In this document: in pieces, positions 24,701 through 37,304 of the stretch
Numbering within the stretch: position 1 is the first letter of the stretch
How the letters are laid out: every line of letters starts with the position of its first letter
Assembly (NCBI RefSeq): GCF_963662255.1
Contig: NC_085060.1
Location: forward strand, 6,511,630 to 6,575,629
Direction: 5' to 3'
Origin: Cinclus cinclus
Taxonomy: Eukaryota > Chordata > Aves > Passeriformes > Cinclidae
Length of the DNA stretch: 64,000 nt
The notes under the pieces: generated by a model
The model's database searches: none
What the model saw: only the letters and a program-made list of their open reading frames with translations
Told to the model about the DNA's origin: nothing
Position numbers and translations under genes: made by a program

Positions 24701-27374
24701 GGAGGGTTAAAGAAAGGCATATAGTTAGACTGAAATAAATGATGCTTTATGGTAATCCAGTTCAGTTTTCTAGACATAGTTTTTAACAAGAGAGCATTCA
24801 TCAAACTAGGAACCAAAATTTTGGACAAGAAAATAACATTACTTAACTGGCTAGGAAAAAAATGGTGCCTGAAAATCTAATAATGGGATGTCTAAAGCTT
24901 GTCATTTATGCCAAATGATAAAACCAGATTTTAAGCTTAAATGCAAAAGGGTGTTAGGCATAAGTGCACAACGATTAAAAAACAGCTAAAATGTATTTCA
25001 ACAGGACATATGACACAGGACATCAGCGTGGAGCTGAGCTGGGAAGTATTCAGAGGCTGTGCTGAGGCAGCTATAGTTAGACTTTTTAATTGTCAGTAAG
25101 GGTGGACATTCAGGCTCTTAATTAATCAACATTTTTTCATGTAGACTCACATGGACTAGGACCAATGACTGGTCCAATGAAAGCTTTAATTTACTTGTGG
25201 CATATTGTTTCTACTAGGAGCTCTTGTAGATCAATCTGAGAACAATTACTAGGTGAATAAAAGAGTGGGAGAAGTCAAGTATTACTCTGGAATGTGAGTA
25301 AAACGTTGAAATTAGTCAAAATATTTATTTTGCTGCCCAGCTTGGGGTATTACTGAAAGGCCTGTATTTTTAAGTGCGATTGCTGTTTAGATTTTGCCAG
25401 AATATATAACTGAACATGTCTCATGACCGTCTTACTTTCATGTAGTATTTCATCCTCCAGCTTTGTGGGGGAACTTTATGCCAAGAGAACTCACTGGAGA
25501 CTGAGTGACAGATCAGGCTGTTGTCCCACATTCCCTTTCTACTAAATCACAGTTTTCTTTAGACGGAAGGTGGCTATTGTGAAGCTGTCAAACTGAGGAA
25601 AGTTAAATGGGCTGAAGTGAAGGCTCCTGCTAACAATAGCAGCTATCTCTGTCAAATGAAAGCTCAGCAGACAGTTACAAGGCAATTCGGCACTGATGGG
25701 TGGTCGATTAAAAACAACAAAAGACAAGATGAATGAAAGGGGAAAATCCCTATTACTTTGTGGTAGGAGCTAGGGGAAAACCAAAAATAAAATTAAAAGC
25801 CCACCTCACCCAAGCCCATAGCAATTGTAACAGACTTGTAGTTGGCATGACCTTCATCATCTCAGATATGGCACAATAAAATTGACAAGATTATTTTCTC
25901 TTCAAGCAAGGCTGAGGTATTTTCATTGGCAAAAATCTGGAAAAGTAAAATAAATGCAGAGTTCAAGGCAGTTGAAAAATTATTGAATCTGATAACAGCT
26001 GGAACATAGTGCAACCAGGAAAAATAGCTAGGTTTTGTGCTAAAAAATTACGACTTGATCATTTTTATAGTGTCATTTCTGAGATTTTGAAGGTTACCCT
26101 ATAGACAACCAGAAGAGGATTAGAGAGAAATTATCTTTGAGCTCGAGGGAGCACCAATTTAAATTGGATTTGAGATATAACTTTTGCATTACCCTAGGAG
26201 ATGAAAGGTGGTGTTGTGCCCTGATAGTTACCCAACTGCCTAACCATATGTATCAACTGGATTAGTCTGTAGATTAGCAGCTCCTGCACCAAGTGCAAGG
26301 TGAATTGTGCAATTTCCTCTTCGTGGGACTTGTCCTTTTGCAATTGAAGTAACATCAAAACCCATCAAACGTGGGGAGGCCTTTGCAGCTTGCAAGTCAG
26401 GCGTAAGGTGAATATACACACTTGTTCCTCAGAAGATAATTGTCACTAAGATTTAGACTTGTTATGGCAGCTGTGTAGAATAAGATGAGAAAGTACAAAA
26501 GAGTAGTCATAGAAAAAAGTGTGTGTTATGTCCTTATGTCCTTATGCTGATACAAAATCAAGTTTTGAAATTTGATTGGAGGCAAGCACCTAGACTCACT
26601 TAGAACCTATGAAATTCCCATTCATTTTCTCACAATTTAAATGTTAGGCTAAAAAGGCCAGGAAAAACAAATAGGTTCTTACACAGCCTTCAGTTAGGAC
26701 TCTGGTTCCTGCCAACAGTAGGGCCAGGGTTCAAAGAAACTCTGAAAAAATATTGTAATGAAGAATTTGGGGAGACACATGTGCTTCATGAGCATAATGA
26801 AGCAATTTTTCTTTCCAGCTGTATTAGGAAAAATGGTAGTAGCGAATTGTTCCATTAAACAACCTCTTCTGACAAGATGTAGATATACCATGGACCCAAT
26901 CCAGTCTGATAATTTTGGCATATTATTATTCTATTATTTGTCTTTGTAAAGTCATGATGTCATTAGACTTTATCAATTAAATTTAGTCTGCATCATCCCT
27001 AAGTTTTGCCCTTTGAAGAAAACACTGAGTATCCACCTATCAATTCCATGTACTAATTTTCTTGTTTATTTTTCTGATAATAACATTGAGGTACTTAAGT
27101 CATGGACAAAGAAACCAAGTGCCAGACATGATATAAATTGTTAAAAAGAAAGGCAAAAAAAAAGATAGTCTGGAATTTTCTTTTTTGTAATGTTTTTAGC
27201 ACTGTGGACCATATTTTGAGACTTTTCTCAATGGTAACATGTATTTCATCTCATAACTAATTTGGTATGAAAATAAAATTAACCCGCCTTTCAGAGAATC
27301 AACCACAATGCTCCTTAAAGGCTTTGTGGTTAAGGAAGACCAGGGTGGTCTCAAAACAAATTTGGGAGGGAGGT

Positions 27375-27638
27375 ATTAAAGTAGAGAGAACAAGGGATAG
27401 TGGGCACAAACTGAAACACAGTTCCATCTGAACAGGAGGAGAAACTTATTTAGTGTGAGGGTGACTGAACACTGGGACAGGCTGCCCAGAGAGTTGGTGG
27501 TGTCTGCCTCACTGGAGATATTCCAAACCTGTCTGGATGTGATCCTGTGCAACCTGCTCTGGGTGAACCTGCTTTAGTAGGGGCATTGAACTAGATGTTC
27601 TCCAGAGGCACCTTCCCACCCCAGTCATTCTGTGGTTG
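27375..27638 (+). mobile_element. CR1 retrotransposon 3' end
   Basis: The segment carries the standard avian CR1 3' landmarks in order: 'gggcacaaactgaaacac', 'ttccatctgaacaggagg', 'tgtgagggtgactgaacact', 'gggacaggctgcccagagag', 'gtctggatgtgatcctgtgc', 'aacctgctctgggtgaacct' and the end 'cattctgtggttg'. This is the end of ORF2 and the 3' UTR. The element is 5'-truncated, as nearly all CR1 copies are, and shares the AFF2 strand. Clear divergence suggests an old insertion. The upstream boundary could begin 30-40 bp earlier. Confidence 0.9.
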
Positions 27639-30600
27639 GACATAAGTAGTGTTTGTGAGTATCGCTAATGTAGCCATTTAAACCAACCATTAATGCTCCT
27701 TTCTTGGTTCTTCACAGCTTCATTCTTCCAACACTGTAGGGGGCTCTGTGAGCACAAATTAGCAGAGACCTCAAAAGTAACCTGGACTTCTAGGGACTGT
27801 AAAGATTGGAGGGTGTGTGTACACAGGGTGTGTGTGGCTGTGGGGAAATGCTGGCTTCTCCAGAGCTACACCATTTGCTGTGGTACTGAAAACAATATCC
27901 TGAGTTTTCAGGACAAAGAACAGTTTAACCATGTGGCACAATTTATAGGGTAAGCCAACTTTCAGTAAGAGCTAACTGTATCAGAAAACTTGTGTAACAT
28001 GTACAGAAGGCACCGTTAAGCTACTTCAGCACCATAATTCAAAATGCTGAGGAAAATTCTCATGTATTATAGTCAGAGCAAGATTGGATCTGTAGCCAAG
28101 TACATCAACGTAAATGTTCAGCTGTCTGGGGAAATGCAAGTCTTAACACTGTTACTTAGGGGAAAATGTGCACAGACATGATGGAGCCCCTTATGAAACA
28201 ATCCTCATTTTGTTAAACAATAGGATCAAATTTTCAATCAGGTTATCTAGCATATTGCATTCTTCAAGCTTGCCAAGCAAAGAGAACTATCAGCATGAAG
28301 ATGGATATATTTTTACAGAATTAATGATGTATGAAATCTGGAAGTGGAAACATACATTTTCATTTTATCCTCTAATTTTTCTTTTTATATTATAAGTGAA
28401 AGGAAGTTCTTGGAAGTGTTTGCAGTTATTCATATCTGTTTATCTTAGAGTGATTATCAGAGCAAACAGTGTCAGGCATTGTGTTTGGATCTGAGCCTGA
28501 AAAATAGTACTTGCAGGAGCAAGGATTATTTGCATGAGTCAGTGTTTTCAGCACTGTGCTTGGTACTTGATTTCCCTCATGCATATGCAGTGCCTTATAA
28601 ATCATCCCTATTCAGAAATAATTTAATTTTTTTTTCATTTATCCGATCTATTTATATTAGTTTTAGTCTTGCTTAGTTTTATCCCCTATATTTATGTTAG
28701 TTTTTAGTACTGCTTGGATTCATCTGTTTATACATTTTTAGACTGATTAACAGAATGTTCATTTAGGGATAGAAGTGAGCAGACTTACTGAAGATTCATT
28801 TGTCTTTGCGAAGTCTGTATCAGATCTGTGGGATAGCTGTGCATTCTTGATGTAGGTACAAAAGTGTCTTTAAAAACTGATCACAAATTAGGGCAGTGAA
28901 AGTAAAGCTCACCTTCCCCAAGATCACCTTATCTTTGCATTCTGTGGGGATTTTTGCTGATAATCATCCTTGAGCTACCCTCTGTACCATGCATGGCCCA
29001 GCAATATTTTTTGTTGAGGTGTAGTGCATTTGCAGCCCTGAAAGTCCTGGTCAGTTCTCCCAAGCACACACAAGCCCCTGGTACTTGCTCATCTTCCCTG
29101 TGGCCAACCCCTGCTCTTTATTCATTGTGCACCATCAGCAGGCCAGTACAGAGGACTTGGATTCTGGCTTGGAATTCTGCTTTGTTAATGCACACCCCTG
29201 AAAATCTGCAAGTCAGGCACTAAGCTTACAGTGTTCTTTAAAAATCCGATGTGGAAAATTTTGCTTTCCTCCATGTGCACAAAGCTATTCTCCATAACAT
29301 CATCCATAACATCTCCATTCTCCATAACATCACTGAAAGCCGTGTCATGACTTCTACCAGTCTTTATTAAACATCTTGAGTTTTTCTTTTGAGCAAGTAA
29401 AGAATTCTTTTATAGTTCTATTAAGTTGTTCTTCATTTGCACAGAAATAAAGAAGCCAGACCCACTTACAGGGTGATATGCACCGTAGAACACTGGATAG
29501 ATGAGCCTGTCCTGTGTTACTTTATTATTTGTTAAATAAATTTCTTTAATATATTTTCTGGTATGATTTTTAAAGTCACCTTTGTAAGTTTAGGTAGAAT
29601 TATCAATCATTGTTTAACTGTGTGCTAAGTTCCCTATAGCCTATGTGTGTAAATATGCTTGTTTGCCAGAGAAAATAGTGGTGCTCTGGGTAGGAGACAG
29701 TTTTAATCAAATATGGTTGGAGTAAGCAGGTGTTTTTCATGTGGAATGTATTGGAAATGAGTATGTATCACAGAAAATGGCTCTTGGACTATATGTTGCT
29801 CTTGATAAATAGCAGACCCAAAAATTATATCAGCCATTGCAGTTTATCAGAGGGAAAGTAGTAAAAGCTTTGTGCACACTGTCAGAATTGAACACACTAA
29901 AAAGGTGGGTACTCATTTTTATTCTTCGCAAACTCTACGAATGCACATTTTATACTGGTATTTTTAGAAACTATTAGTCACTCCCTGTGTTTTTCCTGCA
30001 CCCATTCTTTTCTTTGTTCTTGTCTCTCTTTTCTCTCTTTTTTACCCCCTCTTTTTGCTTCAATGATACATTACACTCTGAACTTGCCAAACAGATGTGT
30101 GTTGTACTGAAGAGTTGCTGGGAAGTGAGGGAGACACAAGATGAAGGAGATTGCACCTTTCTAAGGTGGAAGGCAAACCCAGTGGTATGAGTATTAAGGC
30201 AAAAAATATCAACTCGCCAGCTTGAAACAAAATGATACTGCTTTCTGTGATTTTTTTGCAACTTCCTATTACACTGTTAAAATATTTTGACCCAGTTCTG
30301 ATCCCATTCTGTTGGACGTATTGTTTGCAAGCAGAATTAAAGCTCAATAGAGAGGTGAAGTTATTGGATATACCAGAGTATTATTTGTGCTACACATACT
30401 GATTCCCATAAAATCTGGTAGCAGGTTTCTCCCTCTTCCCAAAGTTCTTGTCTCAGCTTTAATGAAACACAAAATGCCTGTCAACAGAGCGGTAGTTACA
30501 ATGCACTTAAGTAGCAACTTAATATTTTAGTTGCCTTGAAGAGCTTTTTATACATAGACATTAATGGATGAATGAATAAAGAAATTCTTCTACAGAAAGA

Positions 30601-33600
30601 ATTAATTTTGCTTAATCCTTTTGAAATTAAGAGATGATGCAGAGAGATGAGTAATGAAGTGCACTCTCTAATTGTGAGGTACCTAATAGAAAGCCACAGG
30701 GGTTACTTCTCTCTCACCAGCTGTAATTACACTAATTACTGATATGGTGCCAGGAACACTAAGGCAAGCTGCATGTGACAACACACGATGGAGTGTGTCC
30801 TAGCAAGCCATCATTCTCCATCACTGGCCTGGAGGAGGCTGACCATGTCAGCAGGATAATGAGTGCCTTTCCTGTGGCAGGAAAGAGAGCAGGCACCTCT
30901 ATTGCTCACAGGTTGTTTTGCAATGATGACACAAAACTTGACTTCAGTCCATTCTAAGGGGAGGTGATTTAAGGCCATAGGCTGAGGAGTTGATCTATAC
31001 CTCAAGCAAATTAACATTATTCAGGCCACTGAAACTGCTTTAATGAGCAGAAGTTACTTCTGTGAGTAACAGTTTGCAAGAATGACTTCATCATTGACAA
31101 AAATGTAATGAAAGAAAATGGTGGATGAAGAGAAGGGAAAATTAATAAATTACATTTAAGTATGTATAAAATTGCTGGACAAATGGTCCTGACTATTAAG
31201 GTAAATGGTGCTTGTAAATTCCATTTAATCTTCTAAGATTTTCTTTTACCATAACTCTTACAGTATCTCAGAGGAAATAATGTAAGGATGACTTGCACAT
31301 TTCAGCAAAGGAATGATGAAGGTTTCAAGATTTATTGACGGGATGTTTTAAAACAAAAGATCTTCTTTTTTCCTTTGGAATTACTCTACCATTTATTTTC
31401 ATTTCCTCAGTTTTCTGTTCACTGTATTATGAACTTCTCTCGGGAAATCTATTGTTAGATGTTTTCACACACATAGGCCCCCTTCTTCCCCCTTGATACA
31501 TGATGAAATTGTGCTCCAGTGTGTGCAACACATTCTTGAAATACATCTGAATTCCATTATGCAGTTTGTCATTTGCATGATACCTTTTGAGTTACCACTC
31601 TTGGAGAAGCCTTATATACTACAGAGAAATGCACTAGGAAAATGAAAAACAAGTTGGGTATGAAGTCCATGGGGTAAAGCAGCAGAGATTGTGTTGAACT
31701 GATGGCCTTATTTCCATGCAAGTTCAGGGGTAGAAAAAGTTGCATCTCAGTTCTAGTCACTGTTTGCATGGACTGTGTTCCCTCTGTAGGAATATTGCTG
31801 CAAACAGGAGTGACAAGGGCTTCATAACTCAGTCTGCAGAGTACTACTTTTTTCACCCCAAAGATATTTATTAGATTCCTGCCTCTTCTGGATTAAGTCT
31901 TAATAAGTTTCACAAGTTTGAAGCGTGCTATAAAAGCCTGAGCTCTCTCTTTAATATTGAATGGAATAACTAGTTGTAGCTCAGAAATCTTAGAAATGTA
32001 TTCCCATTTACCAGAGACAAACCTGGCAAGAAAAGAATGGCATGTCTGTTGGTCTCATTAACACCACTGCCTGTCCTTCCTGCAGAATCAGCACTTGTGT
32101 TGGCTGTGGTATGACTCAAATGGGATATGCATTTTGTACAGATGTAGTTTGACATGAGTTTCTGGGCAGCTCAGGATTAGGGAATTGCCCACTATTCCCT
32201 TGGCTGTCTGTTTGCAGCACCCTCTTCCCTTTCCTCCATCCATTTCATTCCCACAAGGCTTATTTCACTGGAGTGAGCCCCAGTGCAGTGGTGACCTGAT
32301 CCCAGAGCAAATTAGAAATGCAGAACCTTATCCTATCCATGCTTCCTTTTAAACACCTCCTTCTTAAGGAAGCTGTATCGCCAAATGTGTTACTACAAAC
32401 GCAACAGACTCATCCCGTCCCTCCACAACCAGAACAGGAGGAACTGTATAGCATGCACAGACATCTACCAGCAATCAAGACCTTATTCATTTGTTAAAAG
32501 AATTTAAATATGTTATACATTAAACCAAAGAAAGAAAGGATGCAGTGAAAATCCTCCTTTGAAAAGTTCAGAGTCTTCAGTAAAAGTAACTGAAATGGAA
32601 TAACACTGTGCTAGTGCTTTTTCAGGGAGTGAATTATCTCATGTCTCCTAATCAAATCCTTACCTGCTTGTAGACAAGATCCCAAATCAGCAGGTCTGGT
32701 GTGCACAAAACATCCACTGGAAAAAGTCACATAAAACATCCACTGGAAAAAGTCACATAAAACATCCACTAAACTCAAAAGTCAGGATGGGCTACGAGTC
32801 CCCTTTTCAGTGTTCATGTTCTCACTGTTTCTAGTGTGACTTTTACAGAACCCATCCTAATAAAGCCCTTATTCAGCCATTTATCTAGCTAAATTTGTAA
32901 TGTAGGAACAATCTGCTTTGGGAGCAAATTCATCCCTGGAGAAAGTGGGTATTGTAGTCAGTCAATGAGATTGCCCCTGCTTACACCACAGATAAATATG
33001 TTGCTTTGTCCCAGCATCTCTGCTTTGCAATAATTTCACATTCCAAATTATAAACCTCTGGAAATTGCAGATTATAATAAATGTGCTGACACAACTTCAG
33101 CTGTTATAGTAAATGGCATTGCTCTAATAATGAAATAAAAAATCCTACTTAATCCTATTCTTTCCCTAAAGTGGTGTTTTGCATTAGCTATGGATGAAAA
33201 GACAAACAAGTGCATGTATATTCAATAACAATGTCAGCTGGGTCAGAAAAGAATAGGAAGTAAAATGAATTCATAACACCCCTGGAGGTAGCTTTCTGAT
33301 ACAGGCAGTTTTCTCTTTGATTTGCCCTCATTGGCAGTATTCATTTTAATTTTAACATAGCCTCCAAATTGGCCTTTATTAATAGCTGCCCTGATCTTAA
33401 TAACAAATATACTCTGTAATCTCCAGTCCAGGTGCTTCTGAGGTGAACAATTACATAGAGCAGTTTAGATCATATGGGTATTTAGAGGGACCTCTCACTC
33501 AAGAGTGCCTAATTTCACATTCAGACCATCCAGACAGTGTTTTAGAGAGCTGTAGATACAGAGCTCTTCTGTCTCAGGGCTTTGAAGCTAAAATACCTTT

Positions 33601-35044
33601 CTAGATTTGATAGTGAAATAGTTACCTTGAATTAAGATTGCTGGCAATCTTTAAAAGTCCTTATTGGGCTTTGAGTGCAATCAGATGGTACTTGCTTATA
33701 AATGAGAGTTAATAGAAACATTAAAGAGTACAAGCTACTGTGACCCATGTCTTCAGAATATTAAGCACATTTTAAAATTGTGGAACACCATCTAGTCCTC
33801 TGTGTTCTGTAAAATGTTACTTTTTCTTACCAATATTCTCTGGGAGCAGGTTATTTGAAATGTTCAGCATTCTACATTTGCATGTACTATGTATCTTTAA
33901 TTTATTTCCTCGCTTCTCTGGCTACCATATATTTCTGGTTGGTACTATACTCAGTTTCTCTTTAATTATTCCATCTGCCAGAAGAGTGTGATGGATTTTA
34001 GAAACGAGTTGGTTTAGTTGTTTAAGCTTTGAGTTTTGGAACTGAATGGCATGACATATTCTTCATTTAGCAGAATGAGCTAAGAAGAATTATATACTCC
34101 AAGTCATAAGCTTTGAACTGCTAAAGAAGTGCCAAAATCCATTTTTTCCCCTCTCTGTAGTTGTCTAAACATCTACTAGTCTCTTGAAGGGAACTTGTAA
34201 GTACTGCAAATGTAGTTTCTCTGAAACCAACTCTAACAATTTTCCTTCCTACTAATAATGTTTTATATCAATTTTATATTTTTCAATATTCAATAAACAT
34301 GTCTTGTACTTACTGTACTTGTTAGAAAGTATCTGCAGTATAGGCTGTATGAGGGCAGTTATTAATCAGCCATTTCAGATGGCTGTAGGGTTCGTTTAGT
34401 AAGTGTATCAATTTATCTTTTTTAAGTTTTCTTCTTCGTTCTTTCCATGTATCCAATATGGAATGTCTTTTGTCCTTTTTGGTTTATTTCTACCAGGGTA
34501 TGTCAAAAAGGAAATAACACATAACAAATGAAAATAAACCAAAACCCAAATCCAAAAGAAACCAAACCCCAAACCACCCAATAGCTGAAAGAAAGAAAAC
34601 ATACCACCCTTTGAGTTTCATTCATGAAAAAATCTTTGCATTTATATCCACTTAAATCTGCATTAAAAAATAACAATAGAATGTATTATCTAGTGATGCA
34701 TTTAAGTGACTCTTTAAAGCAGAGGATAGTTTACACATTAAAGTGAAATGTAGGTTTCAAAGTAGGAGTGTAGGATTGAATTAGAGTTAAGAGTCAGAAT
34801 GATATAGTCCTGTATGAAAATGGTCTCGATTTCCTGGGGGTGTTGTCCTTCTGGTGTAATGAGACTTGCAGATAACAATCAGGGACTGTGGATAGATCAA
34901 GGCACAGCGATACATTGAGAATGGCACAGCAAGTAATGGCTCTGGGGAAACAAATGAATGTGTCTGCTAGATAAACAACATTAAAAGTTTCTGTTCATCA
35001 CCAAGGTCCAGGCCTCTAAAGATTAATAATTCCTGAAAAAAATA
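27639..35044 (+). other. AFF2: AFF2 long intron, third part
   Basis: This is AT-rich intron with no exon or RNA gene recognised. It contains locally repeated 'ccataacatc' motifs (about 29290-29332), a 26-bp tandem repeat (32707-32770) and an A/C-rich low-complexity tract (about 34536-34600). TSD sequence AATA lies at 35041-35044, immediately before the downstream LTR. Open frames of 60-95 codons are at chance level. Confidence 0.7.
32707..32770 (+). repeat. 26-bp tandem repeat, about 2.5 copies
   Basis: The unit begins AAAACATCCACTGG and ends AAAAAGTCACAT. It occurs at 32707-32732 and 32733-32758 without mismatch, and a partial third copy (12 bp) lies at 32759-32770. Perfect identity between copies points to a recent duplication. 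Confidence 0.9.
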
Positions 35045-36172
35045 AGTATTGGGTTTGAATAGCAAGGTTTTGGTAGCAAGGGGGCTGCAGAGGTGGCTTC
35101 TGTGAGAAGCTGCCAGAAGCTTCCCCCATTTCCAGCAGAGCCAATACCAGCTTCCAGGATGGACCTTCCACCAGCCAAGGGTGAGCCCAGCAGTGACAGT
35201 GGCAGAGCCTCTGGCATAACAGATTTTAGAAAGGGAAAGAACTGTTGTGCAACAGCACCTGGAAGAGAGAAGTGGGAGTGTGTGAGAGGAGCAGCCCTGC
35301 AGACACCCAGGCCAGTGCAGAAGGAGGAGCCAGGAGGTGCTCCAGGTGCTGGAGCAGAGGTTCTCCTCTCTCCTCAGCTCCTGGTGCTGCCCATGGAGAG
35401 GCAGCTGTGCCCCTGCAGCACATGGGGGTCCATGGGGAGCAGAGATCCAGCTGCAGCCTGGGGAGGAGCCCACACCAGAGCAGGGGATGCTCCAAGAAGG
35501 CTGTGACCCCTGGGAAAACTGTGCTGGCAGGACCCGTGTCCCTGTAGAGAGAGAAGCCCACTCTGGAACAGGTTTTCTGCCAGGACTTGTGACCCCATGG
35601 GGGACCCAGACTGGAGCATCCTGTGCCTGGAGAATGTACCCAGAGAAGGGTTGCACTCTGGAATGGTTCCCAAAGAACTGCAGCCTGTAGGAAGGACTCA
35701 AGTTGAAGAAGTCCATGAGTGGCTGGCTCCTGCCAAAGGGACCCCATGCTAGAAGAAGAGGAGAAGCGTGGGAGGACTCCTTCCTCTGAGGAGGAAGAAC
35801 CTGCAGAGACAATGTGCAATGAACTGACCATAACCCCCATTCCACATCCCCCTGCACCAGTGTGAGAGGGGAGGCAGAGCAAATTGTCAGTGAAGGCCAG
35901 CCCGGGAAGAAGGGAAGGGATGGGGGGGGAAGTGTTTAATCATTTGATTTTATTTGTCATTGTCCTACTCTGATTTTATTGACGATACTTCTAATCAATT
36001 TCCCCAAATCAAGTGTTTTACCCATGACAATAATTGCTGAGTGATCTCTCCCTGTCCTTTTCTCGACCCACAAGCCTTCTGTTACATTTTCTCTCTCCTG
36101 TCCAGATGAAGAGAGGAGAGACAGGGCAGCTTTGGTGGACACCTGGCATCCAGACAAGATCAATGCCCCACA
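35045..36172 (+). mobile_element. Solo LTR of an avian endogenous retrovirus (about 1.1 kb), sense strand
   Basis: The left end reads (A)GTATTGGGTTTG, which looks like TGTATTGGGTTTG with a mutated first base, and the right end is GCCCCACA. The 4-bp direct repeat AATA flanks it at 35041-35044 and 36173-36176. The body is GC-rich and contains decayed tandem units built on 'ctggagca', 'gaccc.tggg' and similar (about 35330-35700). It then has a poly-G patch and a T-rich zone, and ends with 'gagtgatctctccctgtcc' and 'ctttggtggacacctggc'. I recognise this as the long LTR type common in songbird and other neoavian genomes (TguLTR5-like, from memory). No retroviral genes accompany it. The 4-bp duplication would suit a gammaretrovirus-type integrase. 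Confidence 0.8.
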
Positions 36173-36176
36173 AATA

Positions 36177-37252
36177 CTAACTTCAAGATTTTTTTTTAAT
36201 CCATGGTGCAGTTGTCCTTTTATGGATTCCCATATTACAGGGAGGCATCAGCCATCTATCAGGATGCTAATGACTGGTAGTTGTATGTCCAGATACTCTG
36301 TAACCACTGGGTTGCCTGACAACAGAGGTAGTTCACAAGCCAGTTTAAAGATCTTCATTTTTTAAGGGCACCATCAGGGCTTCAAATGTTCTAAAATTTC
36401 CATATTGGGATTGTTGTCCCCTCTTTAAAATTCCATGTGTCGGGAGGCTTCCATGATTTACTGGTGGTCTTCAAACGAAAAATCCCTGACTGTTCATCTC
36501 TCTAGGTAGACAGATCCCTAAGTAAGAGACCTTTTCTGTCTCTGTAACAGCACATAACATGGTTTCTTACCCCATGTATTTTCCTGTACCCAGGTCTTTG
36601 ATTAAAAGAAGTCATATGAGTGTCAATGCAGTAATTTGCAATTCAACTTTTTCTTTTGCCAAAGGAAGGGAAGGAGGCATAGGGACAGCCATATCTTTTA
36701 GGAGCTTCCTTCCCCTTTAACCAAGGGCAGGGCACAGTTCTGTGAGATTTCCCTGTATTAATAAATAAATAAAAATGGTGGTATGAACTGGCAGGTTCCC
36801 AGCTCAGACAAGCACCTTCTCTTCTTGATTGAGAAAGGATTACCAGAAAGGAAATTCATGGTGCCCCAGACTGAGAATGAAACAGGGGTGACTTTTTCTC
36901 AGTTTTTAGCAGTCTCAGAGCTGAATTTATCTTCTGATTTAGAAACACGTGTATGTGTATATGGACTAATCCCTGTGTGATAATGAGGAAATAAAAGAGG
37001 ACATGAAAGAACAGCTGACTGCCAAACTTCATGATGGATGAGTGTGAAAGTAATTTGTTCTTCCCTAGAGTCACAAAGAAGCACTAATACCTACATATGT
37101 GGATTATTCATCAGTTTACTTACCTTAGGTCCGATTTTGCTGTTGAATTGGAAGAGAGTTTTTCCTTTGACTTTGCTGAGGTGTAGATTTGGCCCATGGT
37201 ACATAAAGTTAATGCATTAAATGTAATTCTGTATTGTTTCTTTTTTCTTCAG
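36177..37252 (+). other. AFF2: AFF2 long intron, last part
   Basis: This is intron between the LTR and the MLEDD exon. It ends in an excellent acceptor: a pyrimidine tract, TTTCTTTTTTCTTCAG (37237-37252). A short TAAA/AAAT run sits near 36759-36774. No other feature is recognised. Confidence 0.8.
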
Positions 37253-37304
37253 AATGCTTGAGGATGATCTAAAACTCAGCAGTGATGAAGATGACAATGA
37301 ACAG
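37253..37304 (+). CDS. AFF2: AFF2 micro-exon 3 of window (52 nt): (S)MLEDDLKLSSDEDDNEQ
   Basis: The first base completes the Ser codon left open by the exon at 3309-3360, and the peptide then reads MLEDDLKLSSDEDDNEQ up to CAG|GTAAAT. The SMLEDDLKLSSDEDD block is the hallmark acidic motif of the AF4/FMR2 family, found with small changes in AFF1-AFF4. Human AFF2 (from memory) has MLEDDLKLSSDEDDLEP here, whereas AFF3 has DDNEQ, so this exon alone could not separate AFF2 from AFF3. The following exon, with its EK.K.RN.PV pattern, decides for AFF2. It is a highly acidic, casein-kinase-2-like Ser-Asp/Glu tract in the disordered part of a nuclear scaffold. The exon ends in phase 0. Confidence 0.95.

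Larger units (their letters stand above)
17291..27374 (+). other. AFF2: AFF2 long intron, second part
   Basis: This is AT-rich intron with no exon recognised. It holds a short TTTC microsatellite (about 17533-17551), three poly-G runs (18580-18590, 18908-18917, 19688-19710), a MIR-like fragment (about 19085-19170) and an imperfect inverted repeat (19555-19621). It also holds an A-rich run (about 21145-21162), a perfect 24-bp palindrome (21709-21732) and an A/C-rich tract (about 24052-24124). Short open frames show no motif or similarity that I recognise. Confidence 0.7.

Noticed and set aside
34967..35857. 296-codon minus-strand open frame, the longest in the window
   Set aside because: It lies antisense almost entirely within the 35045-36172 LTR. 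The frame is long because the LTR is GC-rich, and the protein is low-complexity with no domain.
35226..35882. 218-codon minus-strand frame and overlapping plus-strand frames
   Set aside because: Other frames of the same LTR body. The tandem-unit structure explains their openness.
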